A DNA stretch of 64,000 nucleotides from Adiantum capillus-veneris (lineage: Eukaryota; Streptophyta; Polypodiopsida; Polypodiales; Pteridaceae), in assembly GCA_014529385.2 (NCBI GenBank), contig CM043953.1, positions 80,175,838 to 80,239,837 of the forward strand, in the 5' to 3' direction. Below are positions 22,524-33,189 of this stretch, piece after piece; positions within the stretch are counted from its first letter, which is position 1, and the number at the start of each line of letters is the position of its first letter. A program made the translations under genes and the position numbers. The notes under the pieces are model-generated. The model worked only from the letters and a program-made list of their open reading frames with translations. It ran no database searches and was not told where the DNA came from.

Positions 22524-22626
22524 TCAATTATACTCGAAGGACCACCACTCCAAAACCAAAAAAAACTTACACTTGCTCCATCTTGGCATCATAGGCACGC
22601 GCATCGTAACCCTCCGCACCCGCCAT
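20723..22626 (-). CDS. eIF4A: Eukaryotic initiation factor 4A (DEAD-box RNA helicase), four exons
   Basis: eIF4A is the ATP-dependent RNA helicase of the cytoplasmic cap-binding complex and unwinds mRNA leaders for ribosome scanning. Proposed coding exons (minus strand): 22626-22571 ([16 protein letters not shown]), 22101-21995, 21896-21466 and 21358-20723. All introns have GT..AG ends and phases fit, giving 409 aa against the usual 412-414. Visible motifs are the Q motif ([12 protein letters not shown]), motif [23 protein letters not shown], motif II DEAD, motif III SAT, and motif [10 protein letters not shown] (the central residue is commonly Ser). The block [16 protein letters not shown] favours eIF4A over the exon-junction paralogue eIF4A-III. 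No lesion is visible; it looks functional. Exon 1 and the first acceptor are the least certain parts. A 176-bp tandem duplication lies upstream of the start codon. Confidence 0.93.
22468..22526. repeat. (CT)n(CA)n microsatellite in eIF4A intron 1
   Basis: About 20 CT units pass into about 7 CA units. It falls inside the proposed first intron (22102-22570), close to the splice donor of exon 1 at 22571. Confidence 0.95.
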
Positions 22627-22786
22627 CGCTAGCTGTAACCGAGATGAGGGTACTGTGAGTGAAAGAAGGGTTCAGTAGCACATATGAGCGTGCTTTGTAG
22701 GTCGTCCGGCCTATTCACACACGGTCGGGGAGAATCTCGCTTTTGTGATTGGAGCCATCTGTCTCAACTCTTGAGTCTTTACATGT

Positions 22787-23138
22787 TGCCTTCTGCTTTT
22801 ATGTTCTAGTCTTTTTGGCCTGCGAAGAAAAGGCCTTAGTGTTGGGCATCCTTTCACGGATGGCGTCCACATGGACGGTAAGTAGTTTTGCATAGCAAGG
22901 GAGGACGATGTGAAAGCGTGAAGGAGCTGCGTGCAGAATTCTGCTTGGATAATAGAATTGTGTGCCTTCTGCTTTTATGTTCTAGTCTTTTTGGCCTGCG
23001 AAGAAAAGGCCTTAGTGTTGGGCATCCTTTCACGGATGGCGTCCACATGGACGGTCAATAGTTTTGCATAGCAAGGGAGGACGATGTGAAAGCGTGAAGG
23101 AGTTGCGTGCAGAATTCTCCTTGGATAATAGAATTGCG
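22787..23138. repeat. 176-bp direct tandem duplication
   Basis: Two adjacent copies, 22787-22962 and 22963-23138, start TGCCTTCTGCTTTTATG and are nearly identical by eye. The shared end (GGATAATAGAATTG) is repeated once more in part after the second copy. The block starts about 160 bp upstream of the eIF4A start codon, so it may include promoter or transcribed leader DNA; that is inference. Confidence 0.9.
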
Positions 23139-23198
23139 TGCAGAATTCTATCTTAGAGTCCTGTGCGACTCTGCGAGTCTACTGCTGGCGTTGTACTC

Positions 23199-23228
23199 GG
23201 CACTGAGAGGGCTACGATTCTACGAATG
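23199..23228. repeat. 30-bp direct repeat, left copy, flanking CYP73 fragment
   Basis: The 30 bases at 23199-23228 (GGCACTGAGAGGG ... ACGAATG) are identical to 24417-24446. They bracket the two CYP73 pieces. Confidence 0.9.
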
Positions 23229-23520
23229 AAGCACTGAGAGGCATTGAGAGCAAGGTCCACAATGAGTTGAACACGGTACTAGGCAAAGGGGTACCCCTCA
23301 CCGAACCCGACGTGCCACGACTGCCATTTTTGCATGTTGTGGTGAAGGAAACAATGCGCTTGCACATGGCAATCCCCGTTTGGAGTTGGGAGAAGAAGCT
23401 GCCCAGGCGCATCAAATGAGGAAGGTGCTCTGGTATCCAAACTAGGACGAGAGACTGGTGCGCTGCATACCCAAATATGTTCATGGCAGCTGGACTGACA
23501 TCGCCCGTAAAGCTGGTATG
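23222..23520 (+). pseudogene. Cinnamate 4-hydroxylase (CYP73) fragment: I-helix to K-helix region
   Basis: Plus-strand translation gives VHNELNTVLGKGV, then LTEPDVPRLPFLHVV, then VKETMRLHMAIP. This is the CYP73 region leading into the K helix, with the P450 ExxR motif (ETMR) near 23346-23360. Functional enzymes in the endoplasmic reticulum convert cinnamate to p-coumarate in phenylpropanoid synthesis. After the K helix the frame is disturbed and a stop occurs near 23419. The start of the gene is absent. The rest of the match resumes near 24120. Confidence 0.8.
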
Positions 23521-24110
23521 ATTAATGCTGCTACTCGATCACTTCAAGTACATATTGCATAGTAATACCGCTTAAACATTACAATGGTGTTATAATAGAG
23601 CTACGTTATGTAATATCACTATATGGCGGCATGGCCTGTCTATCGAAGTAAATTCCTCAACAATCGGTGGTGAAAGATCAGATCTAGGTATATTTACCCA
23701 GCTTTGAATAGCACGCCTGATGGAGCAATAAATATGGTTTGGTGTTCCATAGATATCTTTACCTATTCTTGAGAAAATTTGCATCTACAGACCCCACTTC
23801 ATTATATCACACCTTTCATAGTAGCACTTCTAAGTTCTGTTGGAAGAGTACTTGTCCTCCATGACTCCGTTTTGCTACCAGAAGATAACACACAAGCTCC
23901 ACAACAACAACAACATTTTTGTTGGCCGCTTGAATAGTACAATAAAATCACATCAAATGGCAAGGAGCTTGAATATTTTCCAGCAGTACTGCCGAGCTAA
24001 TCACGATCAAAAGATATTCAATATCTGTAATTTTGGAAATATTTAGGATACATAATCACTACAAGATGCTCTAAAAACCTCTTGCAGAAGATGGTATATC
24101 TGAGACTCAA
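23521..24110. other. Unrecognised sequence between CYP73 pieces
   Basis: About 590 bp separates the two CYP73 pieces and replaces the part that should encode the PERF and heme-binding segments. No intron-like conserved ends, ORF or element was recognised. Confidence 0.4.
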
Positions 24111-24300
24111 AAAGCATGATTTTGGCATGGGAATTATTCTAGCAATTCCCATCGCTTCCCTTGTGCTTGGGCGCCTTGTACAGTCGTTTGAGCTCTTTCC
24201 TCCCCCGGGGCAAAGCAAGGTGGATATAACGGGCAAAGGAGGGCAATTTAGCTTGCACATTGCTAAGCACTCGGTCGTAGTATGCAAACCCATCAGTTGA
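24082..24300 (+). pseudogene. CYP73 C-terminal fragment
   Basis: The open frame contains GIILAIPIASLVLGRLVQSF, then FPPPGQSKVDITGKGGQF and SLHIAKHSVVVCKPI, ending at a natural-looking stop. This is the conserved C-terminus of cinnamate 4-hydroxylase. The upstream heme loop is missing: only a short GMGIILA remains, so the cysteine ligand is gone. With the upstream lesions this cannot make an enzyme. Confidence 0.9.
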
Positions 24301-24416
24301 TCGTTTGAGAAATCTCCTTGTCAATAGATGCCTGAATTTTGTATCTAAATAACTCCAAAATTACACCTTGAATTTCATTAAAACATTTGCACCATTGATT
24401 ATGCAATGTAGCCTGA

Positions 24417-24446
24417 GGCACTGAGAGGGCTACGATTCTACGAATG
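24417..24446. repeat. 30-bp direct repeat, right copy, flanking CYP73 fragment
   Basis: Identical to 23199-23228. Confidence 0.9.
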
Positions 24447-25153
24447 TGGTAAGAGAGAATAAATTAAATGCGAGGAGGCTTTTGTCGGGAAGAGATAGAA
24501 GCGGGCAACTAGCTCCACATGCATGATAGAAAGGGCGGCAAAGAGGGACAAAGCAACAGGTAATCGATAATAGCAGATGAAAGGCCCCAGCAGGTCTTGT
24601 CTAGACCTCGTGTGGAGGCTCCTACCCACTGTTGTCCTGTGAGTTCTCACCCTCCGCACCTGTGTATCTTAACCTCCTCCTGCAGGCCCTCATGATTCCT
24701 CACCTTGTTTAGCCTGCTATAGGGTTGAAATGGCTTGAATCTTCGCAGATGTCGTCTGCAATCCAAAGTTAATCGGCTCAAACTATATATAGACTGACCT
24801 TTAGGATTTTGCTATCCATCACACCGACGACTTGTTGGTGTTTGCTCGTTGAGTCGTGCAGTATAAAAAAAATAACTATACTATGCGACGGAGGGCATGT
24901 GTAGGAGCTGGTGGAGGCGAGCTCCTCCGGGCACCAGGCCCTCGCGCCCCTTGTCCCTACTAGCGACGAACACTACCCCCAATGATTTGATTTTTGTATT
25001 TTCCCATTGAACACATGCCATCCTTTTTCTTCCCTTAATTTTCGCTTTCCATAGGGCATCTTCCTAGATATTGCCCTTCCACAATTTTTTCTAAATCGTT
25101 AGCACATATTCTCTTAAAGTATTAGATAAATTAGGAGGTGAGAACTCACAGTG
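24447..25153. other. Intergenic spacer
   Basis: No ORF of interest. A TATATATAG motif occurs at about 24785-24793 without an associated gene that I can recognise. The right end meets the inferred LTR start at 25154. Confidence 0.4.
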
Positions 25154-26050
25154 TGTCATAAAATCTAATATCTAACTAACCTAAATGATTTTCTCATATT
25201 AAAGTGATCATTTAATGTGGAAGAATAAACGGGAACAGGAGTTAGAATATAGACATGTGCTTATGGAACTATCTCAACACGGGGCCAAAGTCAATGGGTC
25301 CAAATCAAAGATGGTTTTTCAAAGAGCAATGCTAGCTAATGGAGCTTAAAAACCTTAGGGTTAGCTTCATTGAAGACCTCCAAAGGTTAGTGTTAAAAGT
25401 CCTTAGACCTACGACCTTAGGCAAGCTAGGGTTGTACTTGAGGTGGGAACCCGGCTCAAGCTTGAGGTGCTTGTCGTGCTTGCTGACTAAGGTGCTTGAG
25501 ATGCTTCATGACTAAGGTGCTTAAGGTGCTTCATAACTAAGGTTCTTGAGGGGCTTAAGGTCTTCCAAGAGTCAACAAGGATCCCTACATGTGGGGGCAT
25601 GAGAGACTCAACACACACACCCTCACTCAAGGCAAGCCTAGTCTAAAGAGGCAACAATGACACATGTCAAGCTCGTCTCCATGTTGCCCTCATAAGGTGC
25701 CTAAAGCCTATTGGTTTGGCCTCTAAAGGGGTCCAATAAGCTTTTAGCTAATTAAAGTAATTGTTTAAGCATTTATCAAACACTCTCTCTCAAAGGGGTA
25801 AGAAGGACGCTTGTCCTAATGATAGCATTGTTGCTTGATATGACTAAAGCATGTGATTGGCTAGGCTTGTAGGGGTCCAATCAATTTATTATTGAGCTAC
25901 AAGGAGGGGTCGACCAAGGAAAGTTGGGGGTATGCTTGGGGGTATACTCTCTCACACACACACACACACTCACATGTGCTCATTCTCACTTGGTGAAAGT
26001 GCAAGAACTCCATTTCCTTCTCCAAGCTTGATGAGAAGTTGAGAGCTATA
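25154..26050 (+). mobile_element. Left part of a Ty3 LTR (plus strand), interrupted by chromovirus
   Basis: Beginning TGTCATAAAATC, the sequence tracks the reverse complement of the LTR start of the chromovirus at 26056-34796 (shared CTAAATGATTTTCTCAT and TGATCATTTAAT blocks), so it is a diverged relative in the opposite orientation. It is cut at CCAAC (26051-26055), where the chromovirus inserted, and resumes at 34802. The continuous relative at 38092-39137 confirms the join. Confidence 0.7.
25951..25971. repeat. (CA)n microsatellite in LTR
   Basis: A short CA run inside the interrupted LTR, also present in shorter form in the related LTR near 38491-38510. Confidence 0.85.
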
Positions 26051-26055
26051 CCAAC

Positions 26056-27536
26056 TGTAACATTTAATGGCCTAAAAACTTGTGTGTAGCGGAAATTAGC
26101 ATGAACATAGTGGGCATTTCATTAGAATAGATTCCTAATGAGAATTACAAGAGTGCTTGGGTGGAGAGAGCAACAAAAAGCATAACACCTAGTTAGATAG
26201 CATGAACAATACTTTCAAAAGAGAGAGAAATTAAGCTATTGACAACATTTGAGGACCGGATTTACAAGGAGCCGGTCCCCCCTCCAAAAGGCTTTGTATG
26301 GTTTTTCCCATCAAGAGAGACATTGTACAATACAATTCTTTGTGTTCCTTCAAGACTAGCTAGTGCAATGAAGATGAAAGCTTCATGCACTAAGCAAAAC
26401 ACTTATCAAACACAACATCAATTCTCTCCGGTCTCAAACCCAAGACCTCACACACCTTCGAAGATGGTGAGAGCTAGCAGGGTATGAGAGTAGATTGAGA
26501 GGAAGTAGGAGTATTCTTACGAGAAAGATGTACATCTCCTCACATAATCACTCATATTAGCATAGCTTAGCTTAGTAATTAGCATGGTAGAGGAGATGAG
26601 CATGCATTGAAGCTTGGCTCTTAGTTGGATTTGCATCACAAAGCCAAGAGTTGTTGGTGTAGGCCTCCCTTCTCACAAGCTTGGAGTAGGTGGTAAGCTT
26701 TCCATTAAAGCTTGAGAAGGAGAGAGAGTCTTCTTTTCTTCACACATGAGATTCTGTGAGTGATGACAATTAAGCAGCATAAGTGATAGCCTTCTCACAT
26801 GTGTCCCCCTTTCCCCTTTTGTGAGAGCTTTAGGTAATTTAATAATTCAACTAAACTCTCATTGGACCCCTTTGCCTCCTGACCAATAGGAATCATGCAA
26901 GCCATTGGGCTGCTGAATGCTCATTGGACCCCTTGGGAGACTGTCCAATAGTCTTCTAGAGGGCTTAATTCTCATTGGTTCTTTTATTAAGTGTTTTTAA
27001 ATTAATTAAACTAGATTTACTTTAGCCTAATTCTCATTGGTCCACCTCCAAGGCCATCCAATAGGAATTGGGTACACCTTGTGGGCATCTGGCCTAGGGA
27101 GCTGACACGTGTCCCTCATTCCCTTTGTGTAAAGGGAGCTTGTGTGTGTGTGTGTGTGACTTCCTCTCTCATCCCCTACAAGAAAGGCTCGCCCCCTCCT
27201 ATGTAGGGATTTGTAAAGACTTTTTGGACACACACAAAGCATCCAATTCCCCCATGGTTGACCTTTGGACACAACTTTTGAATTTTGGAACCTTAGCATT
27301 TTGGAAGTCGTAATGGGCTGAACCTTAGGGTCTTTTTAGCCCATTGTTGCACATGGCTCTTTTGCAGATGGCCCCCCCTTTGGATCCCTATTTTCCCTCC
27401 TTTGGATCCCTACTGTGGCCAGTCTGCTAGCTTAACCAATATTCTAGCTTTTTCTCCCCTGGCACTTCCCCATATTAAATGATCAGTTTAACATGAGAAA
27501 ATCATTTAGGAGAATTAGATATTGATTATCATGACA
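26056..27536 (-). repeat. 3' LTR of chromovirus
   Basis: It starts TGTAACATTTAATGG and ends ATCATGACA on the plus strand. It lacks about 126 bp present in the partner at about 33891-34016 and has a (TG)n run at 27137-27158. Confidence 0.93.
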
Positions 27537-27552
27537 TTACCTCTCTCTTGAA
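27537..27552 (-). promoter_or_regulatory. Polypurine tract of chromovirus
   Basis: The minus strand reads TTTCAAGAGAGAGGTAA immediately before the 3' LTR (TGTCATGA). Confidence 0.7.
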
Positions 27553-27891
27553 ATCATAGTCGTCCTCGATTATGGTGTAGAGAAGATAAAGCATATTCAT
27601 GAGTCTTTTTCTTAGCGGGTAGAGGATCCCTATGTTACCCTACGACATCATTCCACAATGGATGACTAGTCCATTTGGCGCTTGAGAGCTTGAGGCTGCC
27701 GCAAGCATCTATGCACATTAGTCCTATCAATCTTCCATAGTAGAGTGACAAGCTCTACTTGGTGTTTGGGAGACGTCGTCTCCGCAAACTTGATCTAAGC
27801 ATGCATACTACTTCATTTTTGTGCACAATAAAGAAAAAGAGAGTCTTATAAGACAAATACTTTGTTCATTTTTAACATTTTGTACATTTGC

Positions 27892-28155
27892 TTACTCTTG
27901 GGAAGCATTGTAAGCATTGACAAGGTGTAGGTTATCCTTTAATTGTATGCCTTGCATCCATATAGCATCTTCAAAAGGATAATTCTTAAACTTAATAAGA
28001 TATCGTCGGATAGTCTTACCGCCTCTTAGTACCTTGTGTTCATGTCGGAGAATGGACTCGGGCTGCAGCACCTCCTCTTGGTCCTCGATCTCCGGTGGGT
28101 CTTCAGTAGTTGGTTCTTGAGGTGGCTCTCCTTTGTAAGGCTTTAATAGGCTCAC
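27892..28155 (-). pseudogene. Chromodomain-like C-terminus of chromovirus integrase
   Basis: After a VSLLKPYKGEPP segment and an acidic linker, the sequence PESILRHEHKVLRGG, IRRYLIKFKNYPFEDAIWM has the chromodomain layout. One aromatic-cage position normally Trp (in VKWKG) is Phe here. Chromodomains of this kind direct integration to modified chromatin. A stop lies between this piece and the integrase at 28177. Confidence 0.75.
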
Positions 28156-28176
28156 ATGGAAAGCATTGTGTATGAG

Positions 28177-29138
28177 TCAATGATTGGGCAACTTGAGTTG
28201 ATAGGCCATCTCATTGATTGGCTTAAGAATGTGGAAGGGACCATAGTACCTTTTTGCTAGTTTAGCATAGTACTTTTGGTGTCCCATAGGATTCTTGCCC
28301 GTCGTATGCCTTAATCGAGCCTTGGAGAATTTTAATAAGACCCAATCATTTTCTTTAAAGTCTTGGGCTCTTCTGTGCTTGTCAGCAACAGCCTTTTGCC
28401 TTTGTTGTGAGATAGAGATAGCATCCTTAATCTTTGGAAAAGATTCTTGTAGGTCTCGACTATACTCATCTGCAGCGAAGATCTTCCCATGTACCTTAAG
28501 TAGCAAGGGACTTTTTGATCTTCCCTCAATTACCTCGAAAGGTGCTTTTCCCGTGGAAGTATGTACAGTGTTATTGTAAGCATACTCCACTAAGGGTAAG
28601 TACTTCTCCCATTGGGATCTTTGATCTACTTCCGTTACATAGGCTTTTAGTAGATCGAGAATTGTTAGGTTAGCTATTTCACTTTGGCCATCTGTTTGTG
28701 GATGATAGGCCGAAGAGAAGTTTAGCCTTGTTGTTATCTATCTGACACTATGGACATTGGCAAGCCATGCTACTTGACAATTTGTGAAATGAAAAGGGTT
28801 GTCATTTGATGGGCTTTGATAGTCTTTTTGACAGGTATAAAATGAGCTTGTTTACTGAACCTGTCTACTATGGTCCATATTCCCGTATTCCCATGGATAG
28901 ACTTAGGCAATCCAAAGATAAAATCCATGGATATGCTCTCCCATGGTGAATTAGGGATTGGCAAGGGTTGAAGCAATCCAAGTTGCTTCCCTCTATCAAA
29001 TTTTGTCTTTTGGCATACCACACATTTAGAAACATACTCTTGTATGTTCACTTTCATGGTAGGCCAATAGAAATATGTTTCAATTCCTGGTAGACTGAAT
29101 CCATCTATGCCCCGCATAAGGTGGAGCATGAGATTCAT
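28177..29138 (-). pseudogene. Chromovirus integrase, broken
   Basis: The minus strand gives YVSKCVVCQKTK (zinc-binding end), SMDFIFGLPKS with the first catalytic Asp, and IVDRFSKQAHFIPV. After a stop near 28770 the second core block is shortened: SDR is followed almost directly by TRLNFSSAYHPQTDGQSE, so roughly 15 codons of the usual segment are lost. It continues with EYAYNNTVHTSTGKAPFE, and DWVLLKFSK, to the end near 28177. Confidence 0.9.
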
Positions 29139-29997
29139 ACATTACTTTCTCACGTAGTGAGTTAGTAACACATAGTCTATTGCCGTAGAGAAGATAACCA
29201 TCTTGTAAAGTAAATGGTTCTTCTTTATTCCCTAATGCAAGGGCTGAAATCAAATCTCTAAAATTGGGATCAATAGCATACTCATCTATCATTTAATATA
29301 GATCATTGTGAGTTGATATGGAAACCGCATTCACTCTCGGCCGTCTTGAGAGTGCATCAGCTACTTGATTATGCTTGCCAGCAATGTGAGCAATATGAAA
29401 ATGAAATTGCGAAAGAAAATTTGCCCACCTCATTTGTTTGTCGGTGAGCTTGGTCAGCGTCATGAAGTACTTAAGACTTTGGTGATCCGTTCGCAAAATG
29501 AAAGGAGTCCCCAATAAATAGTGCTTCCATGAGTCTAAGGCATGTAGAACTACAAGGAGTTCCTTTTCATATATGCCTAGAGCTTGCTCAACAGGGTCGA
29601 GCCTTCGACTTTCATAGCCTATGGCGTGCCCTTCTTGAAGCAAAACAGCTCCAAGGCAATCACCACAAGCATCACATTGGACCTCAAATGGTTTTGAGAG
29701 ATCCGGTAGTGTAAGCACAGGTTGAGAGATAAGCTTTTTTTTAAGCTTTTCGAAAGCATTGTTCTCCTTAGCAGACCATGTATACCTAACGCTTTTCTTT
29801 GTTAGGTCATGTAATGGTCCCGCAATTTGTGAGAACTTTTCTATGAAGCGTCTATAGTATGCACACATACCTATAAATCTTCTTAGTTCATGAAGATTCT
29901 TTGGTTTAGGCCATCCTTTTATTACCTCTAACTTTGATGGATCCATTTGGATGCCATCTTGAGAGATAATGTTGCCTAAATACTGAATCTCTTGCAA
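29080..29997 (-). pseudogene. Chromovirus RT C-terminus and RNase H
   Basis: The frame 29997-29293 carries IQYLGNIISQDGI, PKNLHELRRFIGMCAYYRRF, the RNase H start FEVQCDACGDCLGAVLLQ, ILRTDHQSLKYFM and HIAGKHNQVADALSR. A single in-frame stop at 29293-29295 separates it from the next 70 codons, which include YAGHR before integrase. A frameshift near 29110 joins it to the integrase frame. Confidence 0.92.
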
Positions 29998-30069
29998 GAA
30001 AAATTCACTTTTCTTTCGATTAACATAAAGTTTATTCTCTCTTAAAACTTGAAATATTACCTGGAGGTG

Positions 30070-31971
30070 TTACTTGTGTTCGTCTAATGAATTAGAGTAG
30101 ATGATAATATCATCAAAGAACACTCCAGTGAAGGTTCGATGAGGCCTGAACAGCTTCTCCATCAAGCGGTTGAATGTGGCTAGTGCATTGGTCAAGCCAA
30201 AAGGCATGACAATGTATTCGTAAAGACCAAATGTGGTGCAAAATGCGGTCTTTACAATGTCTTGATCAACTATCCTTATTTGATGATAGCCACTTTTTAG
30301 GTCAATCCTACTGAAGTAGGTCGATCCCTGTAGCTTATCAAATAGGTCTTCTACCCATGGAATGGGAAACCTATTCTTGATAGTGATCCTATTTAGTGCT
30401 CTATAATCGACACAGATACGATATGTGCCGTCTTTCTTTTGCACTAATAGCACAGGTGAGCAAAATGGAGATGAGCTAGGCCTAACCATACCCTTCTCAA
30501 CTAACTCATGCACTTGCCGCATAATCTCCTCTTGTTGAGCTTGAGAAACTCTATAAGGAGGTTTGTTAGGCGGTGAACTTTCTGGAAGAAGTTCAATTGC
30601 ATGGTCATCATTACCTCGTTTAGGAGGTAGCTCACAAGGGATGTCGTCAATAAAAACATCTTGAAACCCCTTGAGAAAATTGGATAACTCTAATTCCTTT
30701 TGGTTGCTTTTATTATCTTTTGCTAAAGCATTAGGTTCATTTTGAGAATCTTTAACAAAAATCATGTACACGGAAATAGAGCTCTTTATTGACTTGTTGA
30801 AAGCTGGTGTATGTACAATGGGGATAGTGTTACCCATTTCCTTAGCATCTATATACATGTTTGTTTCCCTGAACTTAAAGGAGATTCTCCTTTCAGGGAA
30901 TTTAACATTGGCAGCCAGGCGATCAAACCATGGTGCCCCTAGGATTGCATCCTCATGCTTGAGAGGAGAGATAAAGAAGTCCTCTTTGTCCACATAGCTT
31001 TGGACATGAAGCCTCAATTTCCCGATTAAGGGAGTGATTGAAGCTTCTTGCCCCTTGAAAGCACTGTCTGCGGGTAGGACATCTCCCATCTCATAGGCTT
31101 GTATGCCTAGCTTGGTGGCCAACTCTATAGATATAAAATTGTGAGTAGAACCAGGGTCAAAGAGAATAAAAGCATCATGTTCTCTTACCTTTCCCCAAGC
31201 ATGGCATAGAGGAGATCCTTTGTGGTGAGTTTGGTGAGTCTCCTCCTCTTGGATTTCAACCAAGGTAACTCTAGGAGGATCTTGGCGGTTGTTCTTTTGG
31301 GGACAAGCGCGGTACGCATGCCCTTGTTCGCCACACTTGACACACCGGTTATCCTTGCGATAACGCTCAAGCTCTTCAGGAGAGAGTTTGTTTTTACCTT
31401 TGTAAACTCCCTTCTCTTTAGCTTTGTTGGAGTTTCCCTTAGGAGACTTTTGGACATTGTCCTTCCCCTTAGGTTCATTGGAACCCTTGTTTTCTATGGG
31501 CTTATTATTTCTTTTAGCCCCCGTTTGGAAATTGATTCCAGAGGCCACCATAGTATGGTGTATTACCGCCGATATGGTACGTGGCCTTTGGGAGTTGACA
31601 TACTCCGCCATTTCTTCGGTTAAGCCCGCACAAAATTGTTGCTTTTGCTCTCCAAAATCCAACTTTTTGAAGACAGTGGCTTTGAGTTGTAGGTCCCAAA
31701 ACTTGTCTACATATTTGTGGATGGATTCATAGGGAGAGAGCTTTAAGCTTCGCCATTCGGTGAGTACTTTGTCTTTGGCATTGGTGGCCAAAAACTGCTT
31801 CATAATGGAAGCTCTTAAAGCTTTCCATGTTCGCGGAGCTTCACCGTTGGCTCGTATAGACCACCATTGCCTGGCGGACTTTTGAAAGTGCATAGCTACA
31901 TGGCATAGCTTAGAGGACTCCGTGAAGCCCTCATCTCCGAACGCCGCATCAAATTGTTGGATAAAGGCCAA
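30070..31971 (-). pseudogene. Chromovirus gag-protease-RT (633-codon open stretch)
   Basis: Order: retrotransposon gag (FTESSKLCHVAMHF, ARQWWSI, SIHKYVDKFWDLQ), CCHC knuckle (CVKCGEQGHAYRAC), protease (ILFDPGSTHNFIS, with DPG where DS/TG is usual), then RT (MVRPSSSPFCSPVLLVQKKD, RIDLKSGYHQIRI, and the active-site box FFDDIIIYS). It ends at a stop after LDEHK near 30070, after which the RT frame continues as HLQVIFQVLREN. So the frame is long but RT is cut by this stop. Confidence 0.95.
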
Positions 31972-32064
31972 GACTTTGTCCGTAGCACCAAAGGTGCCAT
32001 CATAGGTAAGGAAAGAGATACTCTTCCCTCCCTCTTTGAACTTCTTGAGCTTGGACGACCTCTT

Positions 32065-32786
32065 TCATGTGGCATAGGATTTCCTATGGCCTCTTCTTTT
32101 TGATGGTTCAAAGGTCGCACCATCACTTTCTTCAAAAGGTGAAGAATTTGAGGAAGGTGGAGAAGAGGGTGACCTCTTTCTCGCCTTTTTCTTGTCTTGA
32201 TCTTTGTCATCTTCACCATCACTTTCATAAGAGGAAGAGGACGAAGAAGATGGAGAAGAGGGTGTCCTCTTTCTCTCCTTTTTCTTCTCTTGTTTTTTAT
32301 CATCCCTCTTTGAATTATGGTGTGGAGAAGGGTGCGATGGTCTTCTCCGCTTTGGTGGTGATGGAGAGCGTTTAGCCCGCCGTCTTCCTGGAGCCATCTC
32401 CGCCGAGGTGGCGGGAGACTCACTTCTTTCTCGTTCCTTTGGTGGAGGCTCTTGAGTTCTCCTTTGGGAAGGAGATGCATCATCATGAAGTAAATTCTTG
32501 AGCCCTTCGTATGGATTCTCTTCTTCTTCCCGAATCGGAGAGAGACCTCTTTTGGAAGTCTCACAAGGAGGCTTCCTAGGTGTTCTCTTGTCATGGTGGT
32601 GAGCTTGGAGAATCCCATCAGCACAGAGCTACCGTTGCACTTCACTTTGGAGAGATGGATTGCCCATGGCTTGTTGAAGCCTAGAAACAAGATAGTTAAC
32701 AAGCATCGGAGCATCATTAGTAGCTTGCTCATTAGAAAATCAAAGTTATCAACATTAATTTCACTCTCTTTACTATTGTCAACCAT
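32065..32786 (-). pseudogene. Chromovirus gag N-terminal region
   Basis: The start of gag contains a basic and serine-rich segment (MAPGRRRAKRSPSPPKRR at 32397 downward, then KKKERKRTPSSP and KKKARKRSPSSP repeats). Overlapping frames are open because of the repetitive composition. It is separated from the main gag frame by a stop and frame change near 31970-32065. Confidence 0.65.
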
Positions 32787-32789
32787 TCT

Positions 32790-33173
32790 AACAACTTTTA
32801 GGTGTACTTTGGCACTTCAAGCCCTAGTTGCTACTCCTCTTTACAAATTTAGAAAAAGCACTCAAGCTACTATACCCGTGGCTCGAATACGATTAATTGC
32901 AAGGAATAGAAGAGAGGGTCGTTCAACACCAAAACAGCACCGGCTCCTGTCAAGCTTCTAATAACTCAATAGTGGTTAAGCCGTAGGCAAGCCCCGTAGG
33001 ACTCCACTATTAAGACCATAGCTCTCGACGGTGATGCCCCGTTAGCTGCACGAAGGTAGGCGCACTGCAAGGCTGAAAAATCCCTATTCTATTTACTCAC
33101 ATGCAATTAATAATACCAACCATTTATAGCTAGCTTGAGGACCTCCCTTCTTGAGCAAGAAAAGAGAAACCTT
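32790..33173 (-). other. Chromovirus leader
   Basis: Untranslated leader between primer-binding site and gag. No other feature was seen. Confidence 0.6.
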
Positions 33174-33175
33174 CT

Positions 33176-33187
33176 GCTCTGATACCA
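33176..33187 (-). promoter_or_regulatory. Primer-binding site of chromovirus, initiator-Met tRNA type
   Basis: The minus strand reads TGGTATCAGAGC just after the 5' LTR. Confidence 0.9.
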
Positions 33188-33189
33188 AC

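Noticed and set aside
20723..22626. eIF4A-III (exon-junction helicase) as an alternative identity
   Set aside because: The [16 protein letters not shown] block and the N-terminal MAG start fit eIF4A proper rather than the exon-junction paralogue.
22711..23048. Two similar short minus-strand frames (MWTPSVKGCPTLRPF..)
   Set aside because: They are the two units of the 176-bp duplication read in a chance-open frame.
26239..26487. Open frame as a host gene
   Set aside because: It lies within the chromovirus LTR and has counterparts in related LTRs; kept only as a finding about the LTR.
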